64,000 bases of DNA from CAYXLI01 sp964464925 (lineage in GTDB: Bacteria; Acidobacteriota; Terriglobia; Bryobacterales; Bryobacteraceae). A program made the position numbers and the translations under genes. Where the stretch lies: NCBI GenBank assembly GCA_964464925.1, contig CAYXLI010000005.1:186001-250000 (forward strand), in the 5' to 3' direction. Shown one piece after another: positions 33,775-42,583 of the stretch. Within the stretch, counting starts at the first letter, position 1, and each line of letters starts with the position of its first letter. The notes under the pieces were generated by a model. It made no database searches and was not told the origin of the DNA. It worked only from the letters and a program-made list of their open reading frames with translations.

Positions 33775-35211
33775 TCAGGCTGTCCTAAGCCCGATTACTC
33801 CCAGAAGTTGATCAAGATGTGCGCGCGTTACCTGAACCTGCTGCGCCAAACCGGATGCTCCGTCCGCAGTCTGCTGCGCGTTCAACGCATTGCTTTGGGT
33901 GACCGTCTCGATTCGTGAAATTGCCTTCCCGATATGATCGATTCCTTTGGCCTGCTCCTCACTGCTGACCGCAATCCGTGCGACCGCCTCACTTCCTTCC
34001 GAGACGTTGGCAGATACGTGACCGAACGCCTCGCTGGCAGCCGATACCAGGGCTGCGGATTCTGCAACGTGGCGAAGGGTCTGGTCTATGATCTCAGCGC
34101 TATTCTTTGCTGCCTCCGCGGCGCGCTGCGCCAGGGATCGAACCTCATCTGCCACCACGCTGAAGCCGGCTCCGGCCTGGCCGGCACGCACGGCCTCCAC
34201 AGCCGCGTTCAGCGCTAAAATGTTCGTCTGGAATGCGATCTCGTCGATATTCTTCAACACTTGGGAAACTTTCTTTCCCGAGCAGTGGATCTCATCCATC
34301 GACGCGGTAAGCTCCTTCATGGACACGGCCGCCTGCTCAACCGTCCGGTTCGCTTTGCCCATCAATTGATTGGCCTCGGAAGCGAGTGATGCATTCTGCC
34401 TGGTTGATGCGGAGATTTGCTCGAGCGATGCCGATGTTTCCTCGATGCATGCCGCCTGTTCCTGCGCATCCCTCGCGACAATCTGACCAGAGTGCAGCAT
34501 CTGGTCCGAAGCTCGGGACGTCTGCCCCGTCGCCTCCTGCACCCCTTGCACGATGCGGGTGATTGGCCGGGTGATCCCACGCTGGATCGTGAAATGGACG
34601 ATCGCGGTGGCAAGCATCAGAGTCACAATAAAGCAGATCAATGTGGTGTATCTCTGCTGCACCGAGCGCGCGTCGAGATCGCTCAGCCTCTGCTCCAATT
34701 GCTTGGTAAAAGGCTGCTTGGTCTCTCGCAGCGCCGCCTCCAACCGATTCGTCCTGGCCGCAAGGGCTCCCATGCGAGCCTGCATTTCCGGAGTCATACT
34801 CTCCGGATTGCCAACGACCGTTCCGTAAATGCTGTTCGCTTCCTGAAGATAGCCGTCGAGGTTAGCCGCGACCGCTCGGACCGCTTCAGCCCGGGCAGGC
34901 TCTAAGCCGTTCATCCCCGCGGCTTCCCGAAGACTTACCAGCGCCGACCGGCCTTCCTGAGTCGCCTGCCGTAACATTGCCGCGTCCTGCGTCATAACGC
35001 TGTCGCTGAAACCCTTGACGGCTCGCTGAAAGGCTGCTTCAGCTTCGTGAGTGCGCTCCGCGGCGGGCAGGAGGGATCCTACGGCATATCGCAGTTCCGA
35101 TTCCGCGCTAACCCCCAGAAACTGCCCTAGCACCGTTGTGAAAATATAACCAACCGCGAACACGCAAACGCTGAGCCAGATTCGCGTCGCGATGTTGAAT
35201 TGTCGCTTCAT
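33775..35211 (-). CDS. Methyl-accepting chemotaxis protein
   Basis: A 478-residue transmembrane chemoreceptor. Helix one is at about 8-30; a mostly helical periplasmic domain (35-185, four-helix-bundle-like) follows, then helix two (190-212), a short HAMP-like region (ITRPITRIVQGVQEATGQ) and a cytoplasmic coiled-coil. The signalling tip is well conserved (VLKNIDEIAFQTNILALNAA, then GAGFSVVADEVRSLAQRAAE), though the usual EAARAGE is EAVRAGQ. It is the third gene after a porin-like and a PBP-like gene, 7 bases from the latter, suggesting that it senses a ligand bound by that protein. No CheA/W genes are in the window. Confidence 0.9.
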   Translation of the reverse strand: MKRQFNIATRIWLSVCVFAVGYIFTTVLGQFLGVSAESELRYAVGSLLPAAERTHEAEAAFQRAVKGFSDSVMTQDAAMLRQATQEGRSALVSLREAAGMNGLEPARAEAVRAVAANLDGYLQEANSIYGTVVGNPESMTPEMQARMGALAARTNRLEAALRETKQPFTKQLEQRLSDLDARSVQQRYTTLICFIVTLMLATAIVHFTIQRGITRPITRIVQGVQEATGQTSRASDQMLHSGQIVARDAQEQAACIEETSASLEQISASTRQNASLASEANQLMGKANRTVEQAAVSMKELTASMDEIHCSGKKVSQVLKNIDEIAFQTNILALNAAVEAVRAGQAGAGFSVVADEVRSLAQRAAEAAKNSAEIIDQTLRHVAESAALVSAASEAFGHVSANVSEGSEAVARIAVSSEEQAKGIDHIGKAISRIETVTQSNALNAQQTADGASGLAQQVQVTRAHLDQLLGVIGLRTA

Positions 35212-35218
35212 ACATTAC

Positions 35219-35641
35219 CTACCTGACTTTCAGCGTCTTGACGCCCGCCACGCTTGCGCCGGCGCTGACGTACCCGATCGCCCCCTTCGTTCGCCCAATG
35301 TATGCAATCACCTCTGACTCCGAATTGAAGCTCTTGGGCATCAGTCCGCGTCCGGTGAATACAAGACTTCGGTAGTACGTACTCAGGGCCGAATCCGTCT
35401 TCCCCAAATACGTCTTCACGAACGCTTCATGGATTGGTCCATCCTTTTCGAGCACTGGCTGCACGTGTGTGCCGTCGCTCAAAGATGTGCTCGTCACAAG
35501 GAAGACCTGTTTCAGTTCGTCCGCCGTAATGCTGTCGGCGGAGACACTGCTGTTTGCGATTACCTTCACGTCGGCCCCCCAGATCAGACTGAAACACGTG
35601 CTGAACCAGATCGCCGCCACTACTCTTCTAATACTCTTCAT
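35219..35641 (-). CDS. Small PstS-like periplasmic binding protein
   Basis: A 140-residue exported protein (signal 1-23, FSTCFSLIWGAD) built of one lobe of a phosphate-binding-protein-like fold (PBP-like, as in short PstS-type proteins): VKVIANSSVSADSITADELK, QVFLVTSTSLSDGTHVQPVL, FVKTYLGKTDSALSTYYRSL and GAIGYVSAGASV. Short versions of this fold are often encoded with porins or sensory proteins. It is too short for a complete two-lobe receptor. Here it sits 26 bases downstream of a porin-like gene and 7 bases before the chemoreceptor, so it may hand a ligand to the latter; that is inference. GGAGA precedes the ATG. Confidence 0.78.
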   Translation of the reverse strand: MKSIRRVVAAIWFSTCFSLIWGADVKVIANSSVSADSITADELKQVFLVTSTSLSDGTHVQPVLEKDGPIHEAFVKTYLGKTDSALSTYYRSLVFTGRGLMPKSFNSESEVIAYIGRTKGAIGYVSAGASVAGVKTLKVR

Positions 35642-35667
35642 GTGATTTCTCCTCGCTCGGTACGCCG

Positions 35668-36864
35668 CTAGAAACTGAATCCCGTCCGCACCACGATCAT
35701 GTTCGTTTTGGGCTCCGGCTGGCCATTCGGCTGGTCCGCTTTATAAAATCCGCGATACGAACTCGTGTGACCATAGCCGTCCATCAGGTGCGCCTCCACT
35801 TTCATATTCCAGAACCGTGTGATGTCCACACGGACGGTCGCCACTTTGTCGAAGATATGTGAGTTCGGGTCGCTGAGATTGACGTCGTTGAAGTTTGGGT
35901 ACATGCGCGAGTAATAGGAGCCAATCTCGAGACGCTTGTGCAGCCGGTAGGCCGCTGCGCCATACCATGCGCGAACATCCGCGTTCCTCCTCGCCGATAC
36001 GACTTCCGCACCGATCAGATCGTTGTAATTGCGGCGGTATTCACCATCTAGCTTCAAATTTCCGCGAGTGTACTGCGCATAATAGGCGAGCGTCACATTT
36101 CGGCGCGTGCTCTCGTCATAGGGCGCGTTGCCTGTGGTTTTGATCACGTATCCACTCGCGGAGTTGTCCTGGTTCAGGATTGAGGAGCCCAACAGCAGGC
36201 CTTTCAGCGGAGTAGTCCACCGTAAATCCCCACCGACCATCTGTCCCGAGTCACCCTGGAGGATGATGCTCCTTTTTTCCGAACCGTAGTAGTACCCACT
36301 CGTCCTGTCGACTGACCGGACGCCTGCATAAGCCGTATAACTGAGGGTTCCGTATTTCTTTAATGGCACGTCGCCGTAGATATCCCCTCCCGTGTGCGCT
36401 ATCGTGTACGCCCGCAGATCAAGCGGATACAGAGACTGAGGAAGGATCGCCCAGGTATGCAGGAACTCCATGTCCTGCGTGTCGTTGTACAAGCCCAGGA
36501 CCGTCTTGACTTTGCCCGCTCGGACTCCAATCCACTTTGCCAGGCGGTAGTCGCCAAATGCCCAGTCCAGAGTCACGTGACCTTCGCCGAGATGGCCGAT
36601 CTTCCGCACGTAAGCTTGTGCCCCAACACGAAACTGGTCGGTGATTTGCGTCGATACGTTCAGCCCTCCATCCGTGAACGCGAAGCTCCCGTCACTGGTC
36701 TTCATCGTCAGGTAATTGTTCACGTCTGAATAGGCAAAGCCTTGTGATCCAAACCCATGCACCTGGAGATTTCTCCCCAGGATGGTCAGTTGTTGCGCAC
36801 TCGCCGTGAGCCCGATACTCAGCCCGATCAGGGCGGCGGACACACCAATACCGAATCTGTTCAT
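35668..36864 (-). CDS. Outer-membrane porin-like beta-barrel protein
   Basis: A 398-residue protein with a signal peptide (1-23, ending ASAQ) and alternating amphipathic strands typical of a beta-barrel (QVHGFGSQGFAYSDVNNYL, RVGAQAYVRKIGHLGEGHVT, WMGVRAGK-type segment with WIGVRAGKVKTVLGL), ending in RTGFSF with a C-terminal phenylalanine. It resembles phosphate-selective or general porins (OprP/FmdC style) without a firm match. A strong GGAGGAG precedes the ATG. It is the first gene of the porin-PBP-chemoreceptor unit. Confidence 0.75.
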   Translation of the reverse strand: MNRFGIGVSAALIGLSIGLTASAQQLTILGRNLQVHGFGSQGFAYSDVNNYLTMKTSDGSFAFTDGGLNVSTQITDQFRVGAQAYVRKIGHLGEGHVTLDWAFGDYRLAKWIGVRAGKVKTVLGLYNDTQDMEFLHTWAILPQSLYPLDLRAYTIAHTGGDIYGDVPLKKYGTLSYTAYAGVRSVDRTSGYYYGSEKRSIILQGDSGQMVGGDLRWTTPLKGLLLGSSILNQDNSASGYVIKTTGNAPYDESTRRNVTLAYYAQYTRGNLKLDGEYRRNYNDLIGAEVVSARRNADVRAWYGAAAYRLHKRLEIGSYYSRMYPNFNDVNLSDPNSHIFDKVATVRVDITRFWNMKVEAHLMDGYGHTSSYRGFYKADQPNGQPEPKTNMIVVRTGFSF

Positions 36865-37063
36865 CTCTCCTCCGTTTTCCTTCCCGAAGCGGGCAGGTGG
36901 TTGCAGCCCTGGATTATCAGCAGCTGAAGTAGCCTTTTTCTTGGCGGCTCAAAAACCTTATCGTCACGAGGCGATGAACGTTTTGGAGGCATTACACTCC
37001 TTTACAATCGGGCCCAAGCGCAACCGCAGTCATCCCATTCGCTCTGTTTGTTAATATGGAGAT

Positions 37064-37543
37064 TTGCGGAACAAATACTTAGCTCTCCTGCTCAGTGCGC
37101 TGTTCTGCTTCGCGCCCACGTACGCTGCGGCGGCGAAGAAGAAGGCGAAGAGCACCTCCAGATCCAGCAAAGCAACGCAAAAGAAGGGACACTCAACGGC
37201 CTCAGCCCGGAAGGGAACGCCCTCGCGTGGAAAGCGCCGAGCAACTACCCGCGCCTCCTCCATTGCACGCCACCGCACCACCCAGCGCACACAAGCTTCC
37301 CCGACACCGGAGCGGTACAAGGAAATCCAGCAGGCACTTGCCGATAGGGGGTTCTTCAAGGGGGAAGTGAACGGCCAGTGGGGGCCGGATTCGGTCGAGG
37401 CTCTGAAGAGATTTCAGCAGGATCAAAACCTCCAGGTGGACGGCAAACTCGGCTCTTTATCGCTGATCGCACTGGGGCTTGGCCCGAAACGGCAGGCGTC
37501 CAACGAAGCCGTAGTAGCCATGCCACAGAAAGCGACCCAATGA
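37064..37543 (+). CDS. Exported peptidoglycan-binding-domain protein
   Basis: A 159-residue protein: signal peptide (1-23, LLSALFCFAPTYAAAA), a highly basic Lys/Arg/Ser/Thr-rich linker (24-80), and one PG_binding_1 domain (84-142; RYKEIQQALADRGFFKGEVNG, QWGPDSVEALKRFQQDQNLQ, VDGKLGSLSLIALGLG). The basic linker could hold it to acidic envelope polymers. The start is TTG 37064, with GGAG four bases upstream; the nearby ATG at 37055 is out of frame. Its stop overlaps the alanine dehydrogenase start as ATGA, so the two are co-translated. Confidence 0.85.
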   Translation: MRNKYLALLLSALFCFAPTYAAAAKKKAKSTSRSSKATQKKGHSTASARKGTPSRGKRRATTRASSIARHRTTQRTQASPTPERYKEIQQALADRGFFKGEVNGQWGPDSVEALKRFQQDQNLQVDGKLGSLSLIALGLGPKRQASNEAVVAMPQKATQ

Positions 37544-38652
37544 TTGTTGGCGTTCCGAAGGAAGTGAAAGACCATGAAGCTCGCGTCGGCCTGGTACCCA
37601 GCGGCGTGATCGCACTGGTGGAGGCCGGCCATACTGTGCTGGTTCAATCCGGGGCAGGCTTGGGAAGCTCCCTTACCGATGAAGAATACGCGGAGGCCGG
37701 CGCCCGAATTGTGCCGACCGCCGACGAGGTCTGGTCAAAGGCTGATCTTGTTGTCAAGGTCAAAGAGCCGCAGCCGTCCGAGTACAAACATCTGCGTCCC
37801 GGTTTGCTCCTGTTCACCTATCTACACTTGGCGCCTCTGCCCGAATTGACTGACAAGCTGGTCGAAACCAGGGTAAATGCGATCGCTTACGAGACCATTC
37901 GTGAGGCCGACAACTCTCTTCCCCTGCTCACGCCAATGAGTGAGGTGGCCGGCCGTATGTCAGTCCAGGTGGGCGCTCAGTATCTGGAGGCGCCGAACGG
38001 CGGCCGCGGCATCCTGCTCGGGGGCGTACCCGGTGTCGCTCCGGCGAATGTGGTCATCCTTGGTGGTGGCGTTGTGGGCCACAACGCAGCGAAAATGGCC
38101 GTCGGCTTGGGCGCCCATGTCACCATCATCGATCGTAACCTGGAGCGGCTTCGCAACCTCGACGATATCTACAACAGCCAGGTCGTCACGCTGGCATCGA
38201 ATGTTTGGACCATTCGCGAATCGCTCAAGCTCGCCGACCTTGTGGTCGGAGCCGTGCTGATTCCAGGCGCATCGGCTCCTAAACTCGTTCGACGCGACAT
38301 GATCAAGCTCATGCGGCCGGGCTCAGTCGTTGTAGACGTTGCGATTGACCAGGGTGGATGTTTTGAGACCTCGCATGCGACCACACACACCGATCCCACC
38401 TACTACGTGGATGGCGTGCTGCATTATTGTGTATCGAACATGCCCGCTGCAGTTCCCCACACATCCACCTTCGGTCTGACCAACGCGACATTCCCCTATC
38501 TGGTGCGTATCGTTCAGAAAGGTCTGGAGAGAGCGGTTGAGGAGAGCGCGGCCATCCGTGAAGGCGTCAACACGTACCAGGGCGCAGTCGTCTACCCGGC
38601 GGTAGCGGAGTCGCAGAACCGCGCGTGGAAAGAACTCAGCGCTGTGATGTAG
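37540..38652 (+). CDS. ald: Alanine dehydrogenase
   Basis: A 370-residue NAD-dependent enzyme interconverting L-alanine with pyruvate and ammonia. The N-terminus MIVGVPKEVKDHEARVGLVP is diagnostic; the catalytic lysine lies in VKVKEPQPSEY and the catalytic histidine in LLFTYLHLAP; the NAD motif is GGGVVGHNAAKMAVGLGAHV. The C-terminal YQGAVVYPAVAES is also typical. The ATG overlaps the stop of the peptidoglycan-binding gene. Its 3' end overlaps the convergent anti-sigma-like gene by 17 bases. Confidence 0.96.
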   Translation: MIVGVPKEVKDHEARVGLVPSGVIALVEAGHTVLVQSGAGLGSSLTDEEYAEAGARIVPTADEVWSKADLVVKVKEPQPSEYKHLRPGLLLFTYLHLAPLPELTDKLVETRVNAIAYETIREADNSLPLLTPMSEVAGRMSVQVGAQYLEAPNGGRGILLGGVPGVAPANVVILGGGVVGHNAAKMAVGLGAHVTIIDRNLERLRNLDDIYNSQVVTLASNVWTIRESLKLADLVVGAVLIPGASAPKLVRRDMIKLMRPGSVVVDVAIDQGGCFETSHATTHTDPTYYVDGVLHYCVSNMPAAVPHTSTFGLTNATFPYLVRIVQKGLERAVEESAAIREGVNTYQGAVVYPAVAESQNRAWKELSAVM

Positions 38653-39586
38653 TTTTGAGCTGGATTCTGATGTAATGCGTTGCGGCGGGTAAGCCAGGCG
38701 CGAAGCTCTGCGCCACCGGCTCGAATACCAGCTGCAAGAGAGATCCCTCGGAAACGGGGATTCCGCCTTCGCGCGGCAGAACGCGATCCTCCGTACCTGA
38801 AACACTCTCGGTGGCCACTCTTCGATTGCCCTGCATGAGCGAGAGGTTTCCCGAACCCGCCAGGTGGATCTTCACCCGGACCACGTCGTCCTGGTTAAAC
38901 ACTGTATCGTTTGGTACGGGCACGAAATCCCCGAAACCAATCCGCTTTAGAAGCGAGTATTCCACACGCGTAGCAGCTGCCGCCGGCGCTCGCATCGCCA
39001 TGGTGATGGCCGCCCGAGGATCGTTCACCAGTTTCGATTTTGTCTGCTCCCGAGTCTCAGATGGAAGCGGATTCACTTCGACAGATTCTGCAGTGCTCGC
39101 CACCGTCTCCTCATGTTGCGCTATGGTTTTTGCCTCCGGCTGTCTGGAAGGCGGTGCTGACGGCGCGGCACGTTCAGGAATCGGAGCCGGCATTTTCTTC
39201 GCTACGGGTTTATGAACCGGCTGCGGTACCGCAGCAGCCGGCTGAGGCACCTCTACCGCTTTGGGCGATTCCACACGCGCAGTCATCACCTGGGCCGGTT
39301 CGCGGTGTAACCGTAGGCTGATCAGCCCAATCAGCGTTGCGACAGCAAGAACTCCCGCCGGAGCCAGCCAGCGCCACACATTCTTCCCCGACGGCCGCTC
39401 CGTTGCTCTGAGAAGCTCAGCGCGCGCTGCCGGATCATCCAGCAGATTCTTCAAAGACTGTTCGTCTGCCAGCGCGGCGAACAATTCCGCGTCTTCCAGC
39501 GCCGCACTGAACAGAGCATTGCGTTCTGCCTCCGTCAGTGTTCCGGTTGCGTAGCCGCCTAAGAGTTTGCGCACGTCGTCGGTCAT
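38636..39586 (-). CDS. Putative membrane anti-sigma factor
   Basis: A 316-residue protein. Residues 1-65 are a cytosolic helical domain (LLGGYATGTLTEAERNALFS, EDAELFAALADEQSLKNLL) as in zinc-less anti-sigma factors; a transmembrane helix is near 70-92 (WLAPAGVLAVATLIGLISL). The periplasmic part is Pro/Ala/Glu-rich and ends in a beta-rich domain (about 215-316; NDTVFNQDDVVRVKIHLAGS) somewhat like DUF4384. The gene starts inside the stop of the sigma factor gene (ATGA), so it is almost certainly that sigma factor's regulator. The ligand or stress sensed is unknown. Confidence 0.75.
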   Translation of the reverse strand: MTDDVRKLLGGYATGTLTEAERNALFSAALEDAELFAALADEQSLKNLLDDPAARAELLRATERPSGKNVWRWLAPAGVLAVATLIGLISLRLHREPAQVMTARVESPKAVEVPQPAAAVPQPVHKPVAKKMPAPIPERAAPSAPPSRQPEAKTIAQHEETVASTAESVEVNPLPSETREQTKSKLVNDPRAAITMAMRAPAAAATRVEYSLLKRIGFGDFVPVPNDTVFNQDDVVRVKIHLAGSGNLSLMQGNRRVATESVSGTEDRVLPREGGIPVSEGSLLQLVFEPVAQSFAPGLPAATHYIRIQLKTTSQR

Positions 39587-40101
39587 TCCGCGCTTCCCTT
39601 TTTAGTCTCCCAGCTTCCGCCCATCTCCTCCATCAGTTGCCTGCGGCAGCGCGCGTCCCAGGTATAAACGGTATTGATGGAGTCGGCCCCAAGCTCTTTC
39701 TGGATTTCGGCGAATGTCTTGCCAAGCAGTTTCAGGCGGAACATCTCGCGGCAGCGCTCCCCTAGCCGGCCGATCGCCTGCTTCATGCGCTCCAGCAGTT
39801 CTTTCTGCTCTAAATCCGTGGACGGGCTTGCACGCAGGTCCGGAACTTGAATTTCCTCTACAGGCACCAGCTTGTTTTCCCCGCGGCGGACCACCTTTCT
39901 GCGGAGTGCAACCAGCTTGAATCGAACAATCTGCAGGGACAACGGTATCAGTTCCTCAAGCTTCTGCACTTCGGGATATCTATCGTGCAGCAGCATGAGG
40001 ACTTCCTGGGCGATATCCTCTGCGACATCCCTCTGATAACGAGATGCCACAAACGCGACGATCCTTTCACGCAACAGGCGGAGGATCTCGTCGCGCTCCA
40101 T
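39583..40101 (-). CDS. ECF-type RNA polymerase sigma factor
   Basis: A 172-residue sigma factor with region 2 (residues 12-75; RYQRDVAEDIAQEVLMLLHDRY) and region 4 (about 110-160; RCREMFRLKLLGKTFAEIQKE, then NTVYTWDARCRRQLMEE). In region 4 the helix-turn-helix is recognisable but diverges from the classic E. coli RpoE type. It overlaps the putative anti-sigma gene by four bases. Targets would need a search for a shared promoter motif. No ECF-like promoter could be defined by eye upstream of it. Confidence 0.85.
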   Translation of the reverse strand: MERDEILRLLRERIVAFVASRYQRDVAEDIAQEVLMLLHDRYPEVQKLEELIPLSLQIVRFKLVALRRKVVRRGENKLVPVEEIQVPDLRASPSTDLEQKELLERMKQAIGRLGERCREMFRLKLLGKTFAEIQKELGADSINTVYTWDARCRRQLMEEMGGSWETKKGSAE

Positions 40102-40107
40102 AAGCGT

Positions 40108-41217
40108 CTAGTTTGGGAACCCTGCGGGATTCAGGCCAGGTACAATGCGCAAGGCATTCTTATAATAGAGTTTTCTCAGGACATCGTCCGGCAGTTCGAG
40201 TCCGTAAAGCTTCCAGATTCCGTGATACTTCCGGATGGGATCGAAATATTCATCCGCAGTCTCCAGCAACCGGAAGTATACGAAGTACTCAGGCACGCTA
40301 TAGGCATCCTTACCGAACAGAACACGATCCTGATATTTCTCGAAGAACTGGCGCGCGAACCGCGGCTGCCGGCCCAGGTCGCTCGTTACCGCGCCGATTT
40401 CCACATTCACGTTCGGCATTTCGTCCAGCAGCTTCCCTAATTTCCCAAGGTCGTTCGTCAACCAACCCATATGGGCTGCGATGAACGTGGTCTTCGGATG
40501 TTTGCGGAACAAGTTGTGCTGCTCTTCAATTAACGTATCCCAGCTCGGGTCGGTTGCGCTTGCGTGGTTCCGGTTCGCGCGCATCTTCAGTTCGAGCCAG
40601 CGCTCGTTGTACTTGTCCATCGGCTGGAAGAGACCCTTCGGGTCCGCCGTGTGGATTAGCACCGGGATCTTATATTTTGCGCAGACATCCCAAACCTTGT
40701 CGTATCGGGGATCATCAATATGAATCCGGTTTCCGTTCGAATCCTTTTCCATTAGCCCGAAATTCTTCCAGACCTTCAGCCCTACCGCGCCCGCCTTGAT
40801 GTCTTGTTCGAGCTGATTCGCGATGCGATCGCTATATCCGGGCTCGTCGATTCCCTTGAAATCGATATTCGTCATCGACACCAGGCGCCCGCCCGACCGC
40901 GCTCGAAACGCGTTGATCACGTTCGTTGTTTTTTCGCCCCAGCTACCGTTCACCGGAGAGCTCACCGCGATCCGCATATTCAGGCTCGTCATCTCGCTCA
41001 GAAGCTTATCTATAGCTTCCGGACTCGTCGCGCGCTGGTGGATATGCACGTCAATGAACGGGTACTTCGCGTGAGTCGGATGGTGTTCCGGCACCACAAG
41101 CGTCGATTTCGGCTCATACTCCTCGATGGAGATGGACGCTTCTTGTTTACTTTGTTGCTGAGCAACAAGCAGACCGAAGACAGCACAGGTGATAGCGACG
41201 CCAGCAAGGACTTTCAT
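40108..41217 (-). CDS. Exported amidohydrolase-2 family TIM-barrel protein
   Basis: A 369-residue protein with a signal peptide (MKVLAGVAITCAVFGLLVAQ). Metal ligands expected for the family are visible: HIH in FIDVHIHQRA, His in VLIHTADPKG, His in FIAAHMGWLTNDLG and Asp in LFGKDAYSVPE. Residues GAVGLKVWKNFG hold the barrel strand with a conserved lysine. Substrate unknown; decarboxylases and lactonases share this fold. A start five codons upstream (41232) is possible, but its codon overlaps a perfect TATAAT at 41236-41231, which would put transcription start right before ATG 41217. Confidence 0.78.
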   Translation of the reverse strand: MKVLAGVAITCAVFGLLVAQQQSKQEASISIEEYEPKSTLVVPEHHPTHAKYPFIDVHIHQRATSPEAIDKLLSEMTSLNMRIAVSSPVNGSWGEKTTNVINAFRARSGGRLVSMTNIDFKGIDEPGYSDRIANQLEQDIKAGAVGLKVWKNFGLMEKDSNGNRIHIDDPRYDKVWDVCAKYKIPVLIHTADPKGLFQPMDKYNERWLELKMRANRNHASATDPSWDTLIEEQHNLFRKHPKTTFIAAHMGWLTNDLGKLGKLLDEMPNVNVEIGAVTSDLGRQPRFARQFFEKYQDRVLFGKDAYSVPEYFVYFRLLETADEYFDPIRKYHGIWKLYGLELPDDVLRKLYYKNALRIVPGLNPAGFPN

Positions 41218-41232
41218 GAGGATGAACGTCAT

Positions 41233-41587
41233 TATACTGGCTTGCCGCCGGCGCTTGCACTCTCAAAATAGTCCGCGCGTAATCATAACTCTGATCTGAA
41301 AAATATACCCATGGCACAGCTGAATATCGTCTGCGGCAATCCACCGGCTACGCCCAATTACGTCGACGTGGTCACGGATTATCGCGGCTATTCAAGCGGC
41401 GCGCCCGTGCCTCGCCCCACCCAGCCACGCCTGTATTAGTCGTCAAGAGCCGTCTCGAAGTCCACCGAGTAAAGCGCCGGAACCGTTGTCGACCATCGGT
41501 ACTGACCCGATCCCTCCTGAGGGGAATCGCCCTTCGTTCTGCACCTTGCGCTTCAACGAACGCCGTAGTTCCTTCAACCGTTTTGTT
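41233..41587. other. 355-base gap holding only a -10 box and one short ORF
   Basis: On the minus strand a perfect TATAAT lies at 41236-41231, with GTGCAA 18 bases upstream as a poor -35. On the plus strand a 42-codon ORF (41311-41439, starting MAQLNIVCGNPP, ending TQPRLY) has no evident ribosome site and no known relative. No hairpin terminator was found for the BMC operon that ends at 41588. Confidence 0.4.
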
Positions 41588-42583
41588 TCAGATTTGTGGA
41601 CACTGAAATTTCAGATGCGCAGCGTAGATCGCCTCGACCACTCGCAGCGTTCTCAAGTAGTCGTCCCCATTTGATTCGAACGGCGCTCCGCTGCGCATGC
41701 AATCCACGAAGTGTCTTTGCAGCGCGTATACGCAATCGCCCGCGAAGTTCACGTTTTCGTGCGAATATTGCACGTTAAAGGCAGGCTCGCCGAGGCGCTT
41801 CATCCGCAGGTTCGCTTCCATATCCATCGTGAGATGACCGCCCATCGCATCGATGCGCATCTCGCCGAAGGTATACCGCGGCGATTGCGACTCCACCTCG
41901 TTATACCGGTTCGCATCCCAGATCGCCGTCGCTCCGCTCTCGAACCTCAGGAACACCTGTCCCGTCTCTTCGCCCTGAATGACCGGATTCAATCGCCGCA
42001 GATGTGCGTACACATCGGTAACTTCGCCGAGCAGGTACCGAAACGTGTCGATAAAGTGAACTCCCGTTTCATACACCAGCAGCCGGGGATACTCACGAAA
42101 GAATGGCTGCCGGTCGAGGTACGCACCCTCACCCCACCCGTCACCCATTCGCATCAGGAAATGGATATGCGTGAAGTCGCCGATCGTGCCCTCTCGCTGA
42201 ATCTGCTTGATTTTGCGATACCACGGCTGCCACCGCCAGTTCTCGTGCACCATGAACCGGACGCCGCGGGTGGCCTCCACAATCCTTTCGCTTGCCTCGA
42301 AGCTCGGGGCCAGCGGCTTTTGGCAGATGATCGCGATGCCTCGCTCTGCCGCGTGCCTGCAAACTTCCTCATGGGTATCCGGTGGCGTCACTATATCGAT
42401 GAAGTCCGGCTTCTCGCGGTCGATCATCTCGCGCCAATCGGTGTAGTGACTCGGCGCATTAAAAACCTTGGCTTTCGATCCCACGCGGTCGCAGATCGCG
42501 GTAATCTCCACCTCGGGAATGCGCCCCCATGCCTCATAATGAAAATGCGAGAAATAACCCGCCCCCAGCCCAACGCCCTTCAT
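41588..42583 (-). CDS. Cytoplasmic Gfo/Idh/MocA family oxidoreductase (last gene of BMC operon)
   Basis: A 331-residue dehydrogenase-like protein without an export signal. The Rossmann start is GVGLGAGYFSHFH, followed by TPPDTHEEVC and QKPLAPSFEAS. The family's EKP lysine is kept but the preceding Glu is Gln. The C-terminal domain has GVHFIDTFRYLLGEV. Substrates are usually sugars, inositols or their derivatives, oxidised with NAD(P). It overlaps the amidohydrolase gene by 4 bases (ATGA), and so closes the 14-gene operon. If it oxidises a sugar to a lactone, the neighbouring amidohydrolase could open it; that is inference. Confidence 0.85.
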   Translation of the reverse strand: MKGVGLGAGYFSHFHYEAWGRIPEVEITAICDRVGSKAKVFNAPSHYTDWREMIDREKPDFIDIVTPPDTHEEVCRHAAERGIAIICQKPLAPSFEASERIVEATRGVRFMVHENWRWQPWYRKIKQIQREGTIGDFTHIHFLMRMGDGWGEGAYLDRQPFFREYPRLLVYETGVHFIDTFRYLLGEVTDVYAHLRRLNPVIQGEETGQVFLRFESGATAIWDANRYNEVESQSPRYTFGEMRIDAMGGHLTMDMEANLRMKRLGEPAFNVQYSHENVNFAGDCVYALQRHFVDCMRSGAPFESNGDDYLRTLRVVEAIYAAHLKFQCPQI

